Assembly (NCBI GenBank): GCA_018812885.1
Contig: JAHJCW010000024.1
Location: 1-7,448 of the forward strand
Direction: 5' to 3'
Length of the DNA: 7,448 nt
Origin: a bacterium
Lineage (GTDB): Bacteria; Fidelibacterota; Marinisomatia; Marinisomatales; JAHJCW01
The notes below the pieces were generated by a model. That model was not told where the DNA came from, ran no database searches, and was given only the letters and a program-made list of their open reading frames with translations. Each line of letters opens with the position of its first letter. The first letter of the stretch is position 1. A program made the position numbers and the translations under genes. Below are positions 5,999 through 7,448 of the stretch, piece after piece.

Positions 5999-7404
5999 TA
6001 TTTCGATATATACTTTTGATTTGGACTAGTTCGTTTCTCCGGAATGGTCAATTTTAATTTTCCTTCCTCAATCAGTGGATTCAAAATTTCCTTTCGGAAA
6101 TGTTCTCTGTCTTCAAGTCCAATATGTTCTTGAATCTCTTTTCTGCTCTTTGGCGTTTTACAAAATTCTAGTACCTTTTCAACTTGCTCAGCTTGCGGGG
6201 TAGCTTGCGGGGTAGCTTGCGGGGTAGCTTGCTCAGAAATATAAATAGTTGTTTTAAATATGTCATTTTCTACCAACTCAACAGGTGTATCTGAATATAG
6301 TTTTCCAAATTTTACTAGGTTTCTTGTACCTGAACCTAATTCATCTGCTAAGCCAACTTCCTTGAAAATTCTTGCAATAGTTGGGTTTTTGGGATATGGC
6401 GTAAAATTTTGTATATCGATATTGCCAAAACCGTGAGGTTTGTTGCTGTTTTCTACAAAAATACGGTCTGATTCAATAATATACTTTGCAGGAAAAGCAT
6501 TTTTGTATTCCCTGTGAATTAAAATATTAGATGCAAGTTCTCTAACTATTTTATCTCTTACGCTTACACGCTGATTGTTTTCTGTATAAAATGGGTCAGG
6601 TAAATGCTTCTGAGAAAACTGCATAATGCGGTCAAAACTATCCAATAAATTTGTGCGAATATCATCACGGTCATCATAACGGTCAAGATTCTTCTTTCGT
6701 AATATGGCATCAGTTTTATGGTGTGGCAGAACAGATAGAATCACATCATCTTTACCAAAAAGCAAAACAGTTGCCAGTGTAAAACCTTTATCTCCTGTTC
6801 TATAATCTTTTAAATACAGTCCTGAACTTTGTAGTAATTCAAAATCACTTAATTTTTGCCAAGGATGATTCGCTTGGTTATTGACAGCCATCTGACGAGC
6901 CTTTTGAATAAGGGCTGAGTCAAAATCTTCTATCTTTAGATATGGATAAACCTCATTTTCAGAATATGTGGATTGCTTTCTCAAATATAGCTTACTCACT
7001 AAATCTGTATTATTAGTAATGTCCAAATCGCCATCTTCATTCCTATCATATATTTTACCCTTGCATCTGTGGACTTGTGAGCTTTCGGGAATAAAAATAT
7101 ACAAAATTTGTTTGCCGGCAATTTCAATTATATTAACATTTAAATAGGTTGTCGGTGCTAATATTTGAGCATTATTTATTGCTGTAACGAAATCTATTTT
7201 AAACTGTTCAGTTTTGTTGGAATCAATACCTGTTACCGTTCCATCATCAGCTACGCCTAATAACAGTTCACCGCCGTGGCGATTTAAAAAAGCGCATACA
7301 GTTTCATAAGTATTTTGATTAATTCCTAAAGAGGCCTCCTTAAACTCAATTGCAATTCCTTCACCTTCATTGAGTATTTCTTCTATTCTTTTTATTGAAG
7401 CCAT
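5998..7404 (-). CDS. Schlafen AlbA_2 / GHKL-like ATP-binding / winged-helix protein of the type I RM operon
   Basis: A 468-residue cytoplasmic protein with three parts. Residues about 8-140 are a Schlafen AlbA_2 domain (EGIAIEFKEA at 15-24, AFLNRHGGELLLGVADDGTVTGID at 38-61). Residues about 280-385 resemble the HATPase_c_4 domain often labelled 'RecG C-terminal': an N-box-like VRELASNILIHREY (287-300) and a G-box-like GLADELGSGTRN (351-362). After a TPQA-repeat linker (391-406), residues about 408-468 form a winged helix (RKEIQEHIGLEDREHFRKEILNPLIEEGKL). Proteins of this build are often encoded in type I restriction operons; no biochemical role is settled for them, and this one lacks helicase motifs, so 'RecG' would be misleading. 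The ATG at 7404 overlaps the hsdS stop (TGATG) and has GAGGGGGA six bases upstream; a GTG at 7407 would add one Met but fits less well. The TAA end overlaps the hsdR ATG. It may be a regulator, or an effector guarded by the Hsd complex. Confidence 0.88.
   Translation of the reverse strand: MASIKRIEEILNEGEGIAIEFKEASLGINQNTYETVCAFLNRHGGELLLGVADDGTVTGIDSNKTEQFKIDFVTAINNAQILAPTTYLNVNIIEIAGKQILYIFIPESSQVHRCKGKIYDRNEDGDLDITNNTDLVSKLYLRKQSTYSENEVYPYLKIEDFDSALIQKARQMAVNNQANHPWQKLSDFELLQSSGLYLKDYRTGDKGFTLATVLLFGKDDVILSVLPHHKTDAILRKKNLDRYDDRDDIRTNLLDSFDRIMQFSQKHLPDPFYTENNQRVSVRDKIVRELASNILIHREYKNAFPAKYIIESDRIFVENSNKPHGFGNIDIQNFTPYPKNPTIARIFKEVGLADELGSGTRNLVKFGKLYSDTPVELVENDIFKTTIYISEQATPQATPQATPQAEQVEKVLEFCKTPKSRKEIQEHIGLEDREHFRKEILNPLIEEGKLKLTIPEKRTSPNQKYISK
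6191..6232 (-). repeat. 12-bp tandem repeat encoding the ATPQ linker
   Basis: Three perfect copies of a 12-base unit (+ strand GCTTGCGGGGTA) occupy 6191-6226, and half a fourth copy (GCTTGC) follows at 6227-6232. On the coding strand they spell ATPQATPQATPQA (residues 393-405), flanked by EQ on both sides. The unit is a multiple of three, so slippage would change linker length by four residues without breaking the frame. The repeat joins the ATP-binding domain to the winged helix. Similar TPQ-rich linkers recur in this protein class, to my recollection. Confidence 0.9.
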
Positions 7405-7448
7405 CACAATTCCCCCTCAAACGCCTTCTGCAAAATACTTTTTTTCAG
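7404..7448 (-). CDS. hsdS: HsdS C-terminal end (type I specificity subunit), partial
   Basis: Entering from the right edge, the - strand reads LKKSILQKAFEGEL followed by TGA at 7406-7404. This is the very characteristic last helix of type I specificity subunits (L-x-x-SIL-x-x-AF-x-GxL). HsdS gives the restriction and methylation complex its DNA target through two recognition domains, which lie outside this window. The stop shares one base with the ATG of the next gene, and the codons for EGE also provide that gene's ribosome site. Only 14 codons are seen, so the call rests on this motif plus the hsdR two genes downstream. Confidence 0.8.
   Translation of the reverse strand: MKKSILQKAFEGEL
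7411..7418 (-). promoter_or_regulatory. Ribosome site of the Schlafen-like gene, inside hsdS
   Basis: GAGGGGGA lies six bases before the ATG at 7404 and within the last codons of hsdS. It favours 7404 over the GTG at 7407 as the start and gives a standard coupled junction (TGATG). Confidence 0.7.

Noticed and set aside
6183..6236. CRISPR-like short repeat array
   Set aside because: The units are 12 bases, directly adjacent without spacers, and encode an in-frame protein linker.
5998..7404. ATP-dependent DNA helicase RecG
   Set aside because: No Walker A, DExH or helicase motifs are present; the 'RecG' label belongs only to the misnamed C-terminal ATP-binding domain.

Overview
The window joins two unrelated loci that face each other. 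On the + strand (1-3409) is the end of a murein and cell-division (dcw) cluster: the 3' tail of murB, then ftsQ, ftsA and ftsZ, packed with overlaps and in the classical order. A strong hairpin (3439-3469), with T-tracts on both sides, closes this operon and also the opposite one. On the - strand (7448 down to 3587) is the distal half of a type I restriction-modification operon: the last 14 codons of hsdS, a 468-residue Schlafen/AlbA_2 + GHKL-like ATPase + winged-helix protein, and hsdR.

The organism is a bacterium with AT-rich DNA. The order murB-ftsQ-ftsA-ftsZ, a single-pass FtsQ, an FtsA with a C-terminal amphipathic membrane helix and an FtsZ ending in a LPAFLR-type tail fit a diderm. My tentative guess is the FCB side (Marinimicrobia, Calditrichota or Ignavibacteriota type lineages), because dcw layouts and FtsQ/FtsA sequences of this kind occur there. 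This is inference; no taxonomic marker is present.

The division genes work as a unit. MurB makes UDP-MurNAc, FtsZ polymerises into the Z-ring, FtsA tethers it to the inner membrane, and FtsQ links the ring to periplasmic septum synthesis. All three junctions are tight: an 8-bp overlap, a 1-bp TAATG overlap, and a 32-bp gap with a strong Shine-Dalgarno sequence.

In the restriction operon the visible genes are joined by one-base stop/start overlaps (TGATG and TAATG), so synthesis of the Schlafen-like protein is tied to HsdS, and that of HsdR to the Schlafen-like protein. Two points stand out. First, hsdR is split by a single in-frame TAG at 4004-4006, where the family normally has tryptophan; the 138 codons after it are open and well conserved, so the lesion looks recent, suppressed, or a sequence error. 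Second, the Schlafen-like protein keeps acidic residues matching the Schlafen nuclease triad and sits inside an Hsd operon, which recalls the PrrC/EcoprrI arrangement, where an RNase is guarded by a type I restriction complex. That parallel is a hypothesis.
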